From Prevotella sp. oral taxon 299 str. F0039 (GTDB lineage: Bacteria; Bacteroidota; Bacteroidia; Bacteroidales; Bacteroidaceae): a stretch of 64,000 nucleotides of DNA. Location of the stretch: contig NC_022111.1 in assembly GCF_000163055.2 (NCBI RefSeq), positions 1,116,001-1,180,000 of the forward strand, read 5' to 3'. The notes under the pieces are model-generated. The model was not told where the DNA came from and searched no databases. It was given only the letters and a program-made list of their open reading frames with translations. The position numbers were made by a program, and so were the translations under genes. This document shows positions 36,609 through 46,197 of this stretch, piece by piece; position 1 is the stretch's first letter, and the number at the start of each line of letters is the position of its first letter.

Positions 36609-39600
36609 ATGAAGTTTAATCGATGGATATGCTTAACAGCTGTGTCGTTGTTGATATGCAACGCCATGAAAGCCCAGCAACCTTATGGAGGATGTTGGCA
36701 TCCAGAAAAGGTGAAAAACTGGAGTCCTGAAACCGATCCCGATGCAAAATTCAACCGCAGTAGGGTTCCTTTGGCAAAACGTTTTCAAGAGCCAACGCTC
36801 ATGAAAGCAAACAAAAACCAATATTACGAAGGACAAGTTTGTAACGCAACAATCCTCTTTCCTACCTGTAGTTTATGCCCTTCACAAGGTGCTAACAACT
36901 TCCTTGGCTATCAACCCACCTACTGGCAATACATGGATAAGCTGGTTTATTGGGCTGGTTCGGCTTCAGAAGGTATCATCATTCCACCGCCAAGTGGATC
37001 TATCGATGCTGCCCATCAAAGTGGAGTGAAGGTTCTTGGACAGATATTTTTCCCTCCTCACGCTTTTGGAGGCAATAGTGCTTGGGTTACAGAGATGCTT
37101 GTTCAAGAAAATGGAAAATATGTATTTGCTAAGAAACTCTACGAAATTGCGAAATACTTAGGTTTCGAAGGTTGGTTTATCAACGAAGAAACCACTCACG
37201 GACACATTTCAGAATGGGCACAATTCATTAAAGAATTCAATGGATATGCAGAGGCAGATGGCAACCATGATATGGAAATTCAATGGTATAATGCTGATAA
37301 TACTCCTAGTGCCGATATCTTAAAATCGCATAAAAATACCTCACAATTCCTCGAATATGGTAGCGTTGGCGATTATAGAAGCCAAGCACCAGAATTCAAT
37401 TGCACCGCTGGTGACGTTTATAAAAAAGTTTATTGCGGTATTCAAACAGTGTATGCAGGCTTGTGTGGCTTTGGTATCGACCTTAGAAAGGCCTTCCCTA
37501 AAGACGGACATGTGGGATCTGTAGACCTATTCTGCCCCGAAGAACGCATTTGGAAAGACAATGTTAAGGACTATTTAGGTACCCCTAATGCACAAGGTGA
37601 TGTGGCTTATAGCGCAATTCGTCGTACTTTCGATAATGAAGACATCACTTGGGTGAACCGTTCAAAGAACCCTTCTATCGAAGCCGATACCGAATCGGGC
37701 TACAAAGCATGGCCAGGTATGTCGGGTTGTGTGCTCGAACGTTCTGCAATCACTTCTCTTCCATTCACCACATCATTCTGTGTGGGTGTGGGTAAACATC
37801 GTTTTGTGAAAGGAGAAAAGCGCAATACACAAGATTGGTATCATTCTGGTATGCAAAGCGTGATGCCAACATGGCGTTGGTGGATTGAAAATGGTTCATC
37901 ATTAACACCATCTATCGATTGGGATTTGGCTTATAACGGAAGTAACTCTATCAAAATAGATGGTTCGCTCACACAAGGCGACCACCTTATGCGTCTCTAT
38001 AAAACCCAAATAGAAATTAAAGAAGGTGGCAAGTTGCGCCTCGTTTATAAAACAACTACAGAAAATTCTGTTGAAGTGAAATTGGGAACAGAGAGTAGTG
38101 TTACTACTGGTTTAGTGAAGTTAGAAAACGTTACACGTACAAAAGAAGGCGATTGGACTATCGACGAGTACGACTTGAGCCAAGTAAAGGGTAAAACTGT
38201 TTATATGGTGGCACTCAACTTAAAGAGCGAAATAAATATTTTTAATTATACATTGTGGCTTGGCGAGCTTAAAATGTTACCTGCAAACTATCAACCACAA
38301 GCAGTTAATGTAACGAATTTAGAGAATAAAACCACTCTTGGAGATAACGGAGGCGACCTTCGTTTAACATGGGATTGGGCAGAAAATGCCGATTTAGATC
38401 ACTTTGATATCTACACAAAGACCTCTAATGGAAAAGATGTTTTAGTGGGACAAACCCGTGATGAGGCTTTCTATGTGCCTAAGTTCGAACGCAATGCCAA
38501 CGACCTTAAGCTCGATGTGAAACTTGTTCCTGTGATGAAAGACGGCTCTGAGGGAACTGCTCAAACCTTAGAAGCAAGCTATCCTAAACCAACTACACCT
38601 AAAGTGATTGTGAAACCTTCGAAAGGTTATATCAAAGTGGGCGAGAAAGTAACTCTTAAAGCCATTGCAACAGGTAATCCAACAGGTTATAAGTGGTTAC
38701 TTCCTGCTTCTTTACAAGTAGTTAATAATGGTTCATTGGTTGGTCCTCAAATCGAAGTAACAGCCCTTAAAGAAGGTAAACAAGACATCACTATTGAGGT
38801 AACTAACGCTATTGGCACTACAAAAGAAACCTTCTCGGCTTTCGATGTGTTAAGCGAATCAGACTTTAATTCGGTTGCTAACGTGGCAATTAAGGGTGTT
38901 GTGAAGAGCTTCAACGGCTCAACCAATAACAGAGAAACACCTACTAACATCATTGATGGTGTGCAAAATCCTTACGGAGTGTCTGCTAAATGGTGTCACA
39001 TCGGTACCAACCACGAATGTGTTATCGACTTGAAGACTTCTTATCGTTTGTATGGTTTCAAGATTTTCGACTGCAAGTCGGGTCCTGAACAAAACGAAAA
39101 CTTCGATAAATACCGCATTTATGTGAGCGAAGATGCTGAAAACTGGACTCTTGTTGTAGACGAAAAGGGTCGTGCAAATGATAATATTAAGAGCGATAAC
39201 ATCACTCCTACACGAGCACGCTATGTGAAGTTGAATCCTTATTCAGACGAGGGTATGACTCTAAGAATATGGGAATTCGAGGTATATGGAGCCAATTTAA
39301 GTAACATGACCTTAGAAGCACAAAGCGAATTGGTGTTGAATGCAAACGAAACAAAAGACGTTACCGTTAAATATAACTTAAATGGTGATAGTCGTTCACC
39401 AGAATTTAAGTACAATGTGAAAGTGGTAAAGGGTAAAGCAACTGTTGGACAAGTTCGAGAAAACCAAGCAGAAAGCACAATTACCTTCCCTGTTACTGCT
39501 CAAAATAGCTTTGGCACATCTCAAATTAAAGTGGTTGTCGACAATGGTGGCACCTCTAAAGAATGCGAAATTGCCGTTATCACCGACGATCCTAATGCAG

Positions 39601-40847
39601 AAAGCGTACTTAAAGGAATGACTGCTACTCTAAGAAAGTATACTGAAGATTATTCTTATAGTGCTCCTTACACTTCTACAACAACCACTCAGTTAACCGA
39701 TGGCGACACAAATGCAATTGGTTTTGAAGAATTTGATGATGCATGCAAGTATCGTCAAGACTTCTGGGCTGTTTTCGAATCACCCACAAGATTTAATATT
39801 TCAAAGATAAAGGTAAGTATTCCTAATAATAATAAGGGTGAAAACGAGAACGATGAAACTGCTCTTGTGAACAAGGAAATTGATATTATGGTGAGTGAGA
39901 ATGGAAACGACTGGAGAACTATTCACACCTTTAGCGATATTAAAGAAGCAACATCACTTGTTCACTATTTTGCTAAGCCAGAAAAGGCAAAATATTTGGC
40001 AGTAGTTTCTACTCTTTATCCTTATAGCTACCCAGCTCTTTCAGAAGTAGAAGTATTTGAACAACCTGTAAAGCAATCGAAAAATGGAGTTGTTCCTGTA
40101 ACTATTTCTGAAGGTTGGAATGCCGATGTTATTGCAGAAGCACGCAAAGCAGATGCTCATACCACTCATACGCTCGATCAACAAGGATGGGTACTTTATA
40201 CAAGTGCAATTCAAGAGCAAGGTTCTTTGTGCGATGAATCAGGTTTAATTACCACCACTTCAGGTAACGAATATCAGTTAGCCGACTTCACTAGCAAGAA
40301 TGCTTTGGTATTGAAGCGTACTTCTGATGTAGGAAATCTTGTGTTCGAAGAACCAATAACCACCAAAGAACTATATGTATTAGCAATATGTGCCGATGGA
40401 AGTGGCGGTATTTCAATCACTCCTATCTACAGCGATAACTCACGTGGAATATTTAATCAATTCTATATTTACGACTGGTTTGGAGGCAGTGAAGGCACTG
40501 CTAAATCTGGATTAGGACGTATGAAGCGTGGTTATAAAGATGGTATACGTGAAGAACTTATAGAAGATAACTATAAATTCCGCTTGTTTGAACATAAAAT
40601 AGATATTGATGAAAGCAAACAATTAAAAGGAATTTCTGTTAAAAGGCTAAGAGGTGGAACTCCTACATTGCTTGCCGTGTCTATGAAGAGTTCAGAAACA
40701 ACAGGAATTATGAACATTACGACCGAAAGCAACAGCACCATCGTGGGTATCTACACCATCGACGGCTTGCGTCTCACAGCTCCTGTTAAGGGAATCAACA
40801 TCATTAAGTATGCCGACGGCACATTTAAGAAAGTATATATCAAATAA
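36609..40847 (+). CDS. GH85 endo-beta-N-acetylglucosaminidase B, multidomain, secreted
   Basis: 1412 residues, colinear along its whole length with the preceding GH85 protein (1413 residues) and clearly a tandem duplicate. It has a signal peptide to about residue 23, a GH85 domain with FEGWFINEET (catalytic Asn192/Glu194 at the same positions), an F5/8-type C domain at about 757-895, a second discoidin-like module and the same T9SS-like end (IVGIYTIDGLRLTAPVKG). The catalytic half is the most conserved part (long identical runs such as SFCVGVGKHRFVKGEKRNTQ), while the C-terminal modules have diverged. Different binding modules may let the two enzymes act on different glycoproteins. Confidence 0.9.
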   Translation: MKFNRWICLTAVSLLICNAMKAQQPYGGCWHPEKVKNWSPETDPDAKFNRSRVPLAKRFQEPTLMKANKNQYYEGQVCNATILFPTCSLCPSQGANNFLGYQPTYWQYMDKLVYWAGSASEGIIIPPPSGSIDAAHQSGVKVLGQIFFPPHAFGGNSAWVTEMLVQENGKYVFAKKLYEIAKYLGFEGWFINEETTHGHISEWAQFIKEFNGYAEADGNHDMEIQWYNADNTPSADILKSHKNTSQFLEYGSVGDYRSQAPEFNCTAGDVYKKVYCGIQTVYAGLCGFGIDLRKAFPKDGHVGSVDLFCPEERIWKDNVKDYLGTPNAQGDVAYSAIRRTFDNEDITWVNRSKNPSIEADTESGYKAWPGMSGCVLERSAITSLPFTTSFCVGVGKHRFVKGEKRNTQDWYHSGMQSVMPTWRWWIENGSSLTPSIDWDLAYNGSNSIKIDGSLTQGDHLMRLYKTQIEIKEGGKLRLVYKTTTENSVEVKLGTESSVTTGLVKLENVTRTKEGDWTIDEYDLSQVKGKTVYMVALNLKSEINIFNYTLWLGELKMLPANYQPQAVNVTNLENKTTLGDNGGDLRLTWDWAENADLDHFDIYTKTSNGKDVLVGQTRDEAFYVPKFERNANDLKLDVKLVPVMKDGSEGTAQTLEASYPKPTTPKVIVKPSKGYIKVGEKVTLKAIATGNPTGYKWLLPASLQVVNNGSLVGPQIEVTALKEGKQDITIEVTNAIGTTKETFSAFDVLSESDFNSVANVAIKGVVKSFNGSTNNRETPTNIIDGVQNPYGVSAKWCHIGTNHECVIDLKTSYRLYGFKIFDCKSGPEQNENFDKYRIYVSEDAENWTLVVDEKGRANDNIKSDNITPTRARYVKLNPYSDEGMTLRIWEFEVYGANLSNMTLEAQSELVLNANETKDVTVKYNLNGDSRSPEFKYNVKVVKGKATVGQVRENQAESTITFPVTAQNSFGTSQIKVVVDNGGTSKECEIAVITDDPNAESVLKGMTATLRKYTEDYSYSAPYTSTTTTQLTDGDTNAIGFEEFDDACKYRQDFWAVFESPTRFNISKIKVSIPNNNKGENENDETALVNKEIDIMVSENGNDWRTIHTFSDIKEATSLVHYFAKPEKAKYLAVVSTLYPYSYPALSEVEVFEQPVKQSKNGVVPVTISEGWNADVIAEARKADAHTTHTLDQQGWVLYTSAIQEQGSLCDESGLITTTSGNEYQLADFTSKNALVLKRTSDVGNLVFEEPITTKELYVLAICADGSGGISITPIYSDNSRGIFNQFYIYDWFGGSEGTAKSGLGRMKRGYKDGIREELIEDNYKFRLFEHKIDIDESKQLKGISVKRLRGGTPTLLAVSMKSSETTGIMNITTESNSTIVGIYTIDGLRLTAPVKGINIIKYADGTFKKVYIK

Positions 40848-40857
40848 TGTAGCGAAC

Positions 40858-40945
40858 AAAAGCATCCTTATTAGCAGTTAATAGCACGTTAATTAGTGGG
40901 CAATAGCACTCTTATTAGCAGTTAAAAGCTATCTTGTTAGAAGGG
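40858..40945 (+). repeat. 22-nt tetrad repeat, array 6
   Basis: Exact 22-nt steps at 40858, 40880, 40902 and 40924: AAAAGCATCC, AATAGCACGT, AATAGCACTC and AAAAGCTATC starts, each followed by a TTAG-containing middle (TTATTAG, TTAATTAG, TTATTAG, TTGTTAG). Units 1 and 3 share the ending TTATTAGCAGTT. It begins 11 nt after the GH85 B stop codon. Confidence 0.9.
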
Positions 40946-40958
40946 TGAAAATGAAAGG

Positions 40959-40997
40959 AGTGGGTTCTATTTTGTTAGAACTCACTTCTTCTTTTTA
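40959..40997 (+). terminator. Terminator after the GH85 pair
   Basis: AGTGGGTTCT (40959-40968) pairs with AGAACTCACT (40977-40986) with one wobble, followed by TCTTCTTTTT. Confidence 0.75.
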
Positions 40998-41340
40998 TGA
41001 GGGTAAATTCTCAATGATAGAGAGGTTACTCCTTTTTTTAATGGGTTTGTGATGTTTATTTCACCACCTTTTATAAATCTTTTAGCCTTTTGGGGTGCTC
41101 GTTCCTCAGAAATATTATTACAATCAGATTTACTTTCCAGAAGAAGAATGGGCAGAAACGGAAAAAGGCATTGACAATGAGATGAATAGTGAAAGGAATA
41201 AAGAAAATGTGTATGCGTTATTGTATTTAATTATTGATTATAAATATTAAAATATGAAAATTAATTGTTTCATTTTGTAGAATCTTTCTAAATTTAAATT
41301 CCGCCTTTTGAAAATTATTTTATTCTATATAAAAACATAA

Positions 41341-44300
41341 ATGATTATGAAAGTAACCTATGACATGAAATCTTGCTTCTCTGCACTTCTCATTGCAAGT
41401 GGAGTAACGATGTGCTTTCCACTTCAAATGCAAGGAGGAAACCACGTGGTTGCCGCTCCCATTACAGCAACTCCAGTGCAAACAATCGTAGTAAAAGGTT
41501 ATGTTCACGACACCAAAGGCGAGCCAGTGATAGGCGCTGGCATACAAGTGGTGGGCTCGAAGATAGCCACAATAACCGATATCGACGGCAAGTTCTCGCT
41601 AACAGTACCATCAGGTAGTAGTTTATTAGTTTCTTACATCGGCTTTGTCACTAAAGAAGTGAAAGCGAATGCCAATTTAGATGTAACCCTAAGTGAAGAC
41701 AATCACTCGTTAGACGAAGTGGTTGTGGTGGGTTATGGCAACATGAAAAAGAGAGATTTAACAGGAGCTATATCATCAGTAAAAGGCTCTGAGGTGGCAT
41801 TAGCAGGTGTTGCGTCGGCCGCTCATGCGTTAGCTGGAAAGGCAGCAGGTTTATATGTTCGCCAAAACTCTGCACAGCCAGGTGGTGGACTCGATATCTT
41901 GGTGCGTGGAGCAGGCTCGGTGAACGCCAATAACGACCCCCTTTATGTTGTAGACGGATTTCCTATTGCAAAGATCGATCAGCCTCAAGGTGTGAACGAT
42001 CGTATGAATCCAGGAACACAAGGTGTGCTTAACTTCCTTAACCCTAACGACATCGAACGAGTTGAGGTGCTTAAAGACGCTTCGGCAACAGCCATTTATG
42101 GTGCTCGTGCGGCAAATGGTGTGGTGATTATCACCACTAAACGAGGTGCTGAAGGTAAGCCACAGGTTGACTATTCGTATAACTATTCGTTCCAAAAATA
42201 CTCTGATAACTACGACATGTTATCACTTCAAGAGTGGATGGTTGAGAAAAACAAATCTACTTGGGAGTATTGGGTTTGGGAAAACGGGGTTGGTCCATGG
42301 GGAGGAAAGACTCTCGAGGCTGCCATTAGATCGCCTAAAGGGGGCTTATCTTATACTCAACCTTATACCGAAGCGCAAATTGCAGCAGCAGGAGCAGGTA
42401 CCAATTGGTTAGATCTTATCACTCGAAACGGACAAGTGCAAGAACATAACCTTAGTTTAAGAGGTGGTTCGAAGGCTACACAATATATGCTTTCGCTCAA
42501 TTATTTCGATAATCAAGGTATTATTCGCAATTCGGGAATGACCCGTTACACCCTTAAAACAAATATCGACCAAAAGTTCTTAGACATATTTAAATTGGGA
42601 TTGAACCTTACCCTCACTCGCATCGATAACGCTAACACACAGCTTGGTGGCGAAAGATGGGAGAAATCGGGAATGATTAGAGCTGCTGTTCAAATGGGAC
42701 CTCATATCAAAGCCTTCGATCCTGTTACAGGAACCTATCCTATCAACCCATTATTGGGAACTCAACCCAACCCCTATTCGTTGCTCAACAACATCGACGA
42801 GAGTAGAACTGACCGCCTTTTGGGTAACATCTTCCTTGAGGCTACTCCTATTCAAGGACTTAGTTTGAAATTGAATGCAGGTATAGACCGCACCAGTCTC
42901 TTCCGTGGAACCTACGAACCCAAAACAACTTTGTGGGGACATAACACCAATGGAAATGCAGATGTGTATAACAACGACAACAATCAATATTTGTTAGAGG
43001 CCACTGCAAGCTACACTCGTACCTTTAAAGACATTCATAAGTTATTGCTTTTGGCTGGTACATCATACGAACAATTCGAATTTAAGAACTCAAGATCAGG
43101 TAACAACGACTTCCTTACCGACGCCTTTGGCTATCATAACCTTGATGCTGGAGCAGGACAAAAGCGTGTTGGATCGGGATATAGCAAGAATAACATGGAG
43201 AGTTATTTCTTTAGAGCTAACTATATCTTGAAAGACCGCTATTATCTCACTGCTACTATGCGTGCCGATGGTGCCAGTGTGTTTGCAAAGAACCACAAAT
43301 GGGGTTATTTCCCATCTGTTGCTTTAGGCTGGACGATGAGCGAAGAGCCCTTTATGAAAGACCTTCATTGGCTAAGTATGCTTAAATGGCGTTTGAGTTG
43401 GGGACAAACTGGTAACTCAGACATTGGTACAAACGCTTTCACAAGCTATGCTGCACACGCTACTTTCAATAAAGAAAACAACTCACAAGTGATGGGTGTG
43501 TATCGCTCAAGATTGGCTAATCCCGACCTAAAATGGGAAACTACCACTGAATGGAACTTGGGTTTGGATATGGGTTTCTTGAATAATCGTATCCTTGCCA
43601 GCGTTGAATTCTATCATAAGGTGGTTTCTGACTTGTTGAACTACAAGCCTTTGAATGCTTATCAAGAGATTACACGAGTGATGGCCAACGTGGGAAAAAC
43701 CCAAAGTACGGGTGTTGAGCTAACAATTAATACCAAAAACATCGACTCACGCAACTTTAAATGGTCTACAGACTTCACTTTCACTGCCTATAAAGACCGT
43801 TGGAAGGAACGTACTCCCGACTGGAAGCCTGGCGTTTATGAACGAGTAGACGACCCAATTCGTCCTATCTACACTCGTTTGGCAGACCATATCTTGCAAA
43901 TTGGAGAGCAAGTGCCCGATGCACAACCTCTTTTACGTCCAGGAGAACTCGTTATTAAAGACATCAACGGATATCGTCGTGACGCTAACAAACAACCTAT
44001 TGTAGACGAAAATGGTCGTTTTGTGCTCACAGGAGAGCCCGATGGCTTGATTGATGATGCCGATAATGTGCTTTTAGGCTCACAAGATCCCAGTTGGTTA
44101 GCAGGTATTACCAATACATTTAAATACAAAGATTTCGATTTGAACATTCAACTCAATGGTATGTTTGGTCGTAGAATGCAAGATCCTACAGAGATGGCTT
44201 ATGGTCTTGGCGGTGGAGATTTGGCTCGATATGGCTACAATGCGTTGAGAAAGATTAAAGATCGTTGGACTTGGGACAATCCTTCTACCACCCAACCCAC

Positions 44301-44574
44301 TTCGTTTAATGGCTGGGGAAACAACTACACATCAGGCGATTGGTATTATCAACGTGCGTGGTTCATACGTTTAACCAACATAAGTTTTGGTTGGACGTTG
44401 CCAAAAGCATGGATAGCACGCACCAAAGTGTTGTCTCGTGTTCGTCTATCGCTTAGCGCAAACAACCTATTCTGCATCACTCCGTATAAGGGATTAGACC
44501 CTGAAACCGACTATTATGCAGCTTCTTATCCCAATGCTCGTACCTATAGCATGGGTATCAATGTAACATTCTAA
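41341..44574 (+). CDS. SusC-like TonB-dependent outer-membrane transporter (locus 2)
   Basis: 1077 residues. Signal peptide (about 1-30), carboxypeptidase-regulatory-like domain (about 50-118, VKGYVHDTKGEPVIGAGI), TonB-box-like DEVVVVGYGNMKKRDLTG, plug domain (YVVDGFPI, DIERVEVLKDASATAIYGA) and a long barrel ending in an aromatic C-terminus (YSMGINVTF). The start could also be the ATG two codons on. The NMKKRDLTGAISSV phrase is common to the largest SusC subgroup and differs from the locus 1 protein, so the two transporters are not recent duplicates. Cargo is unknown: the locus has a GH31 enzyme and no endo-acting enzyme of its own. Confidence 0.95.
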   Translation: MIMKVTYDMKSCFSALLIASGVTMCFPLQMQGGNHVVAAPITATPVQTIVVKGYVHDTKGEPVIGAGIQVVGSKIATITDIDGKFSLTVPSGSSLLVSYIGFVTKEVKANANLDVTLSEDNHSLDEVVVVGYGNMKKRDLTGAISSVKGSEVALAGVASAAHALAGKAAGLYVRQNSAQPGGGLDILVRGAGSVNANNDPLYVVDGFPIAKIDQPQGVNDRMNPGTQGVLNFLNPNDIERVEVLKDASATAIYGARAANGVVIITTKRGAEGKPQVDYSYNYSFQKYSDNYDMLSLQEWMVEKNKSTWEYWVWENGVGPWGGKTLEAAIRSPKGGLSYTQPYTEAQIAAAGAGTNWLDLITRNGQVQEHNLSLRGGSKATQYMLSLNYFDNQGIIRNSGMTRYTLKTNIDQKFLDIFKLGLNLTLTRIDNANTQLGGERWEKSGMIRAAVQMGPHIKAFDPVTGTYPINPLLGTQPNPYSLLNNIDESRTDRLLGNIFLEATPIQGLSLKLNAGIDRTSLFRGTYEPKTTLWGHNTNGNADVYNNDNNQYLLEATASYTRTFKDIHKLLLLAGTSYEQFEFKNSRSGNNDFLTDAFGYHNLDAGAGQKRVGSGYSKNNMESYFFRANYILKDRYYLTATMRADGASVFAKNHKWGYFPSVALGWTMSEEPFMKDLHWLSMLKWRLSWGQTGNSDIGTNAFTSYAAHATFNKENNSQVMGVYRSRLANPDLKWETTTEWNLGLDMGFLNNRILASVEFYHKVVSDLLNYKPLNAYQEITRVMANVGKTQSTGVELTINTKNIDSRNFKWSTDFTFTAYKDRWKERTPDWKPGVYERVDDPIRPIYTRLADHILQIGEQVPDAQPLLRPGELVIKDINGYRRDANKQPIVDENGRFVLTGEPDGLIDDADNVLLGSQDPSWLAGITNTFKYKDFDLNIQLNGMFGRRMQDPTEMAYGLGGGDLARYGYNALRKIKDRWTWDNPSTTQPTSFNGWGNNYTSGDWYYQRAWFIRLTNISFGWTLPKAWIARTKVLSRVRLSLSANNLFCITPYKGLDPETDYYAASYPNARTYSMGINVTF

Positions 44575-44587
44575 CCCTTAAAAAAGT

Positions 44588-46141
44588 ATGACGATGAAAA
44601 AGATAAAAGGCTTAACCCTATTATTTACTATGGCTGCTATGGCATTTACCACAGCATGCTCAGACCTTACGCCTGTTGATTATTCTGAAATCAATCCCAA
44701 TAACTTCCCTAAAAACGAAAGTGACGTAGAGGCTTTGGTGATGGATTGTTATCGACCTTTGCGTGGTGACTGGTGGGATGGAATATATTCGCCATCTGAA
44801 AGGGGTGTGATGTTTATCAACGACTGCACAACTGGTATCTTAACAGGCGACTTTGGAGCCCAAAAGATGGCTGCAGAGCTTAATTTCTTCCCCACAAGCG
44901 AAGAAATCACTTGGTTTTATTTCACCCGAAACACCTCAAGTTATAGTGGTGGATACATCAATAAAATAAGTACTTGCACCCTCACTCTCGACGACATAGC
45001 CAACGCTCCTATCAGTGATAGCAGGAAAAAGGAATTCGAAGCCGAAGTGCGTTGTGCTCGTGCGTTCCTCACTTACACTCTATATGATATGTACGGACCT
45101 TTGGTTATCGCTCCATTAGAGGTGTTGAAGAATCCTTTACAAGAGCAACCACTACCTCGTTTGTCAAGAGAAGAGCAGGTGAAGTTTATCGAAGACGACT
45201 TGTTGTTTGCTGCAGAGCACCTTCCTATGCCTAATAAAGCAGAGTATGGACGTTTCAGTAGCGGCTTTGCTAAGATGTTGCTCATACGTCTTTATTTGCA
45301 CGAAACAGCTGTAAACAAAGACTATTACAACAAAGTAGAGACCGTAGCAAACGAGTTAATGAGCCCACAATATGGCTATCAGTTGCAAAGAGATTATGTA
45401 AAGATGTTTGAACTCGGCGGACAGGGCAGCGCAAACAAAGAAATTATCTATGCTTTACCTTGTTCTTACGACGGACCAGGCGTTAATCAGTGGCACATGA
45501 TGGTGCTTCCTACCGACTTTGCACAAGGAGGTATGAGCGGAGGATGGGCAACTGTAACCAGTACATGGGCCTTCTACGATTCATTCGAGGCTAAAGACGT
45601 GCGCAGAACAAAGCTACTCACCAGCTATATAAGCTCAACTGGCGAACAGATTGATCGCAACACTCCTCAATCTAAATTGGCAATGGGTCCTATTGCATTG
45701 AAAATGGGTTACGATCCACGTGTTAGTGCAAGTGGAGGACATTCGGATATCGACCTCATTCTATATCGTTATGCCGATGTTTATTTGTCTTTGGCAGAAG
45801 CATTGTCGCAGAAAACAGGTGCATCAGGTGCCGATCTTGCTAAGGCAGTGAGTCTTATCAATGTCGTTAGACAACGTGCTGGGCTCGATAACCTATCTGC
45901 AAGCAACCTCAATACACCCGAAAAGGTGCTCGATGCATTGTTAACAGAACGTTGGCATGAGTTCTGGTGCGAGAATGGACAGTTCCGTTCCGACCTCATT
46001 AGACATCATAAGTTGGTGCAATGGGTAAAGAAAATCAACAATTCGCCTTATGCTGAAGAGTATAAAGAGTTGTATCCCCTTCCTTTATCTGCCATTATCG
46101 ATGGCAAGGGTGCAGTAAAACAAAACGCAGGATATCAATAA
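44588..46141 (+). CDS. SusD-like glycan-binding lipoprotein (locus 2)
   Basis: 517 residues with a lipoprotein signal (AAMAFTTACSDL, lipid on Cys24). The SusD/RagB pattern is seen in ARAFLTYTLYDMYGPLVIAP, followed by TPR-like helices, and in VVRQRAGL with LLTERWHEFWCENGQFRSDL, which is very typical of the family C-terminal half. It begins 14 nt after susC, so the two are co-translated partners. The start may be the second ATG (44594). A hairpin at 46149-46181 directly follows its stop. Confidence 0.95.
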   Translation: MTMKKIKGLTLLFTMAAMAFTTACSDLTPVDYSEINPNNFPKNESDVEALVMDCYRPLRGDWWDGIYSPSERGVMFINDCTTGILTGDFGAQKMAAELNFFPTSEEITWFYFTRNTSSYSGGYINKISTCTLTLDDIANAPISDSRKKEFEAEVRCARAFLTYTLYDMYGPLVIAPLEVLKNPLQEQPLPRLSREEQVKFIEDDLLFAAEHLPMPNKAEYGRFSSGFAKMLLIRLYLHETAVNKDYYNKVETVANELMSPQYGYQLQRDYVKMFELGGQGSANKEIIYALPCSYDGPGVNQWHMMVLPTDFAQGGMSGGWATVTSTWAFYDSFEAKDVRRTKLLTSYISSTGEQIDRNTPQSKLAMGPIALKMGYDPRVSASGGHSDIDLILYRYADVYLSLAEALSQKTGASGADLAKAVSLINVVRQRAGLDNLSASNLNTPEKVLDALLTERWHEFWCENGQFRSDLIRHHKLVQWVKKINNSPYAEEYKELYPLPLSAIIDGKGAVKQNAGYQ

Positions 46142-46148
46142 TCAATAT

Positions 46149-46181
46149 GCTCCACCTAAGCTCTTGCGCTTTGGGTGGAGC
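46149..46181 (+). promoter_or_regulatory. Hairpin between susD and the DUF4874/DUF4832 gene
   Basis: GCTCCACC (46149-46156) pairs with GGGTGGAGC (46173-46181), and the stem extends inward through TAAGC/GCTTT with one bulge. It lies between the SusD stop and the next start codon (46198). No strong T-run follows, so it probably stabilises the upstream susCD message or partly terminates. Confidence 0.6.
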
Positions 46182-46197
46182 ACAAATAAAAAACAAT

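Larger units (their letters stand above)
40848..41340. other. Intergenic region between the GH85 pair and locus 2
   Basis: 493 nt holding a 22-nt tetrad (40858-40945), a terminator (40959-40997) and an AT-rich stretch in which I find no complete promoter for the SusC gene at 41341. A controlled or atypical promoter is possible. Confidence 0.5.
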